Assembly: GCA_041652635.1 (NCBI GenBank)
Contig: JBAZGW010000036.1
Coordinates: 1 to 13,397 of the forward strand
Origin: Undivivens sp041652635
Lineage (GTDB): Bacteria > Omnitrophota > Gorgyraeia > Gygaellales > Profunditerraquicolaceae
Reading direction: 5' to 3'
Length of the DNA: 13,397 nucleotides
Part shown: positions 11,878 to 13,397 of the stretch, piece by piece
Numbering within the stretch: position 1 is the first letter of the stretch
Layout: the number at the start of each line of letters is the position of its first letter
Program-made: the position numbers and the translations under genes
The notes under the pieces: model-generated
The model's database searches: none
What the model was told of the DNA's origin: nothing
Seen by the model: only the letters and a program-made list of their open reading frames with translations

Positions 11878-13397
11878 ATGATTAAAAAACCCGCAGTATT
11901 CTTAGACCGCGACGGGGTGATCAATCAATATCCCGGTGATCTTAAGTATGTGACTTCGACAGCCGGATTCTTTCTGCTTGAAGGAGCCGCCGAGGCAGTG
12001 CGTAAATTGAAAGAGGCCGGGTTCGCCGTGTTCGTCGCTTCCAACCAGGCCGGGGTTTCCAAGGGGATCTACAGTAAAGAGGCGCTGGAGGGGATCACCG
12101 CGCGTATGCGCCGGGAACTGGAGAAAAAAGGGGCTTCTATAGACGGAGTTTATTACTGCACGCATCTTCAGGAGGATTGCTGTTCCTGCCGTAAGCCGAA
12201 GACCGGGCTGGTCGAGCAGGCAGTCCGGGATTCCCTGGCGGCCGGGGTGGAAATAGATCTAAAAGGCAGTTTTTTCGTGGGCGACAGCATAATAGACATA
12301 CAGACCGGCAGGCAGTCCGGATTGACCACGGTGCTGGTTTTTTCCGGCAGGGAACAAGAACGGAATCGTTCCTTGTGGCAGACCCTGCCGCATTATACCG
12401 CGGAAGGCGTCAATGCCGCCGCGGATATTATTCTCGGCATTATTTCCGGGGATAGTCAGTGCCCTGAATTATTGCGAAATACGCAAATTTGTGTCATTCT
12501 GAGCACAGCCCGAGGGGCAAAGCGAAGAATCTTGAAGTTGATCAGATCCTTCGGCCGGCTGCCGGCCTTCCTCAGGATGACAAAAACGGCGTTTCGCGGC
12601 AGTCCCCTAATGTGTTTTTTACGTAGTCCTCAGCCTCAGAATGACGGCAAATCGGTATCTCGGAATAGATCTGAATGTGAAGCGGACCGCGGAAAGAAGA
12701 AGATTATTATTGCCTATGCTTCGGCCGGAGCGGGGCACCGCAAAGCCGCGGAGGCCCTGTTCAATTATCTAAAGCGGCATTATCCGGGCTGCGACGTGCG
12801 CAAAGTGGATGTATTGACGATGAGCGCGGCCTGGTTCCGGCTGTTTTATAGTTACGGGTATATCCTTTTGGTTAAATACTTCCCGTTCTTGTGGAGTCTT
12901 ATTTTCGCGCTGACCGCGAGCAGGCGAAGGTTTCTCGCTTTACCGGCCGGCCCTATGCGCGCGGCCAACAGATTTGCCACTGCCGGTTTCAGCAGGTATC
13001 TCTTGCGCGAATCACCGGACGCGGTGATCAACACGCATTTTCTTTGTTCGGAAATAGCCGCGCGATTGAAGAACGCGGGCAGGCTGAAGGCGGGGATATT
13101 CACGGTAATTACCGATTTCGGCGTTCATCCTTTATGGGTATCCGGAGGCACGGATCTCTATTTCGCCGCTTCGGGGCATACCCGCGCTGAACTTTTGTCA
13201 TTGGGGGTGGCGCGGGAACGTATCCTGGTCAGCGGTATCCCGGTAGGCGAGGAATTCATCGATTACGGAATGCAGCGCTGCGCGCCTTCCATCGGCGGTT
13301 ATTGCCGGGGAGGGGAATTCACGATCCTGATCGCCACCGGTTCTTTCGGTATCGGGCCGTTCGAAAGAATAATACGCGGTTTGTTCCTTGACGTCGG
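11878..13397 (+). CDS. GmhB-type HAD phosphatase fused in frame to an MGDG-synthase-like GT28 glycosyltransferase (3'-partial)
   Basis: One frame stays open from ATG 11878 to the window edge (506 codons, no stop). Residues 1-190 form a HAD-IIIA phosphatase of the GmhB/histidinol-phosphatase type: FLDRDGVIN (nucleophile D10, acid D12), SNQAG (S55), a zinc site C94-x-H96...C102-x-C104, K106/K108 in CRKPKTG, and GDSIIDIQTG (D136, D140). Residues 205-256 are encoded by a dispersed repeat. From residue 275 an MGDG-synthase/UgtP-like N-domain begins: IIIAYASAGAGHRKAAEAL (H287), TDFGVHPLWV (412-421), SGIPV (452-456), then the start of the C-domain at ILIATGSFGIGP (483-494). The GT half has no in-frame ATG, GTG or TTG between 12613 and the domain start. 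The only nearby ATG (12610) lies in the repeat without a Shine-Dalgarno, which favours a fusion. Expected roles are heptose-bisphosphate dephosphorylation and glycolipid synthesis. Confidence 0.82.
   Translation, partial: MIKKPAVFLDRDGVINQYPGDLKYVTSTAGFFLLEGAAEAVRKLKEAGFAVFVASNQAGVSKGIYSKEALEGITARMRRELEKKGASIDGVYYCTHLQEDCCSCRKPKTGLVEQAVRDSLAAGVEIDLKGSFFVGDSIIDIQTGRQSGLTTVLVFSGREQERNRSLWQTLPHYTAEGVNAAADIILGIISGDSQCPELLRNTQICVILSTARGAKRRILKLIRSFGRLPAFLRMTKTAFRGSPLMCFLRSPQPQNDGKSVSRNRSECEADRGKKKIIIAYASAGAGHRKAAEALFNYLKRHYPGCDVRKVDVLTMSAAWFRLFYSYGYILLVKYFPFLWSLIFALTASRRRFLALPAGPMRAANRFATAGFSRYLLRESPDAVINTHFLCSEIAARLKNAGRLKAGIFTVITDFGVHPLWVSGGTDLYFAASGHTRAELLSLGVARERILVSGIPVGEEFIDYGMQRCAPSIGGYCRGGEFTILIATGSFGIGPFERIIRGLFLDV
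12493..12645 (+). repeat. GTCATTCTGAG-type dispersed hairpin repeat inside a reading frame
   Basis: GTCATTCTGAG (12493-12503) and CTCAGGATGAC (12571-12581) are outer arms, and CGAAGAATCT (12523-12532) and AGATCCTTCG (12544-12553) are inner arms of the same hairpin. A third arm, CTCAGAATGAC (12635-12645), is the exact reverse complement of the first and closes a second, longer stem. A small perfect stem (GCCGGC...GCCGGC) lies around 12555-12567. From memory, near-identical sequences occur as dispersed repeats in many bacterial draft genomes, usually between genes. Here the element is translated in the HAD-GT28 frame. The hexamer GCAAAT flanks it at 12483-12488 and 12647-12652. Confidence 0.82.

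Noticed and set aside
12610..12700. Independent start for the GT28 half at ATG 12610
   Set aside because: It lies inside the repeat with no Shine-Dalgarno and would add about 30 low-complexity residues. The in-frame fusion is the simpler reading, though internal initiation cannot be ruled out.

Overview
The window reads as a stretch of chromosome from an uncultured Gram-negative-type bacterium. Every gene recognised is on the + strand. LPS-type heptosyltransferase-family enzymes, a GmhB-type phosphatase, a Wzx-like flippase and a plsC-ispH-rpsA block argue for a two-membrane organism. The syllable-like intergenic hairpins resemble sequences I recall from Omnitrophota and related PVC-group draft genomes. 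That placement is from memory and only moderately confident.

Layout. (1) 3-3893 is housekeeping: the end of a plsC-type acyltransferase, ispH (MEP isoprenoid pathway), rpsA (six S1 domains) and tyrS. (2) 3943-11726 is an envelope glycan block: a polysaccharide flippase, an unrecognised beta-strand repeat protein, a SemiSWEET sugar transporter, a DPM1-like GT2, two overlapping GT9 glycosyltransferases, a WaaE-like GT2 and a CDP-paratose-2-epimerase-like SDR. (3) 11878 to the window end is one uninterrupted reading frame that joins a GmhB/HisB-type HAD phosphatase to an MGDG-synthase-like GT28 glycosyltransferase. It has no stop inside the window, so an ORF caller that requires one would miss it.

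How the genes may work together (inference): the HAD phosphatase would help make a heptose or similar nucleotide sugar, and the epimerase would tailor another. The GT2 and GT9 enzymes would assemble an oligosaccharide on a lipid or core, and the flippase would export it. The MGDG-synthase-like domain would make or extend a glycolipid. The isoprenoid and phospholipid genes upstream supply general precursors but need not be linked.

The most unusual feature is the repeats. All five intergenic gaps longer than 100 bp hold imperfect hairpins or arrays built from short reiterated words, a different word set in most gaps, while none of the tighter junctions does. A sixth, different repeat (GTCATTCTGAG...CTCAGGATGAC) lies inside the HAD-GT28 reading frame and is translated as the interdomain linker. 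A 6-bp direct repeat flanks it. If that is a target duplication, the arithmetic predicts that the insertion removed the phosphatase stop codon and created the fusion.
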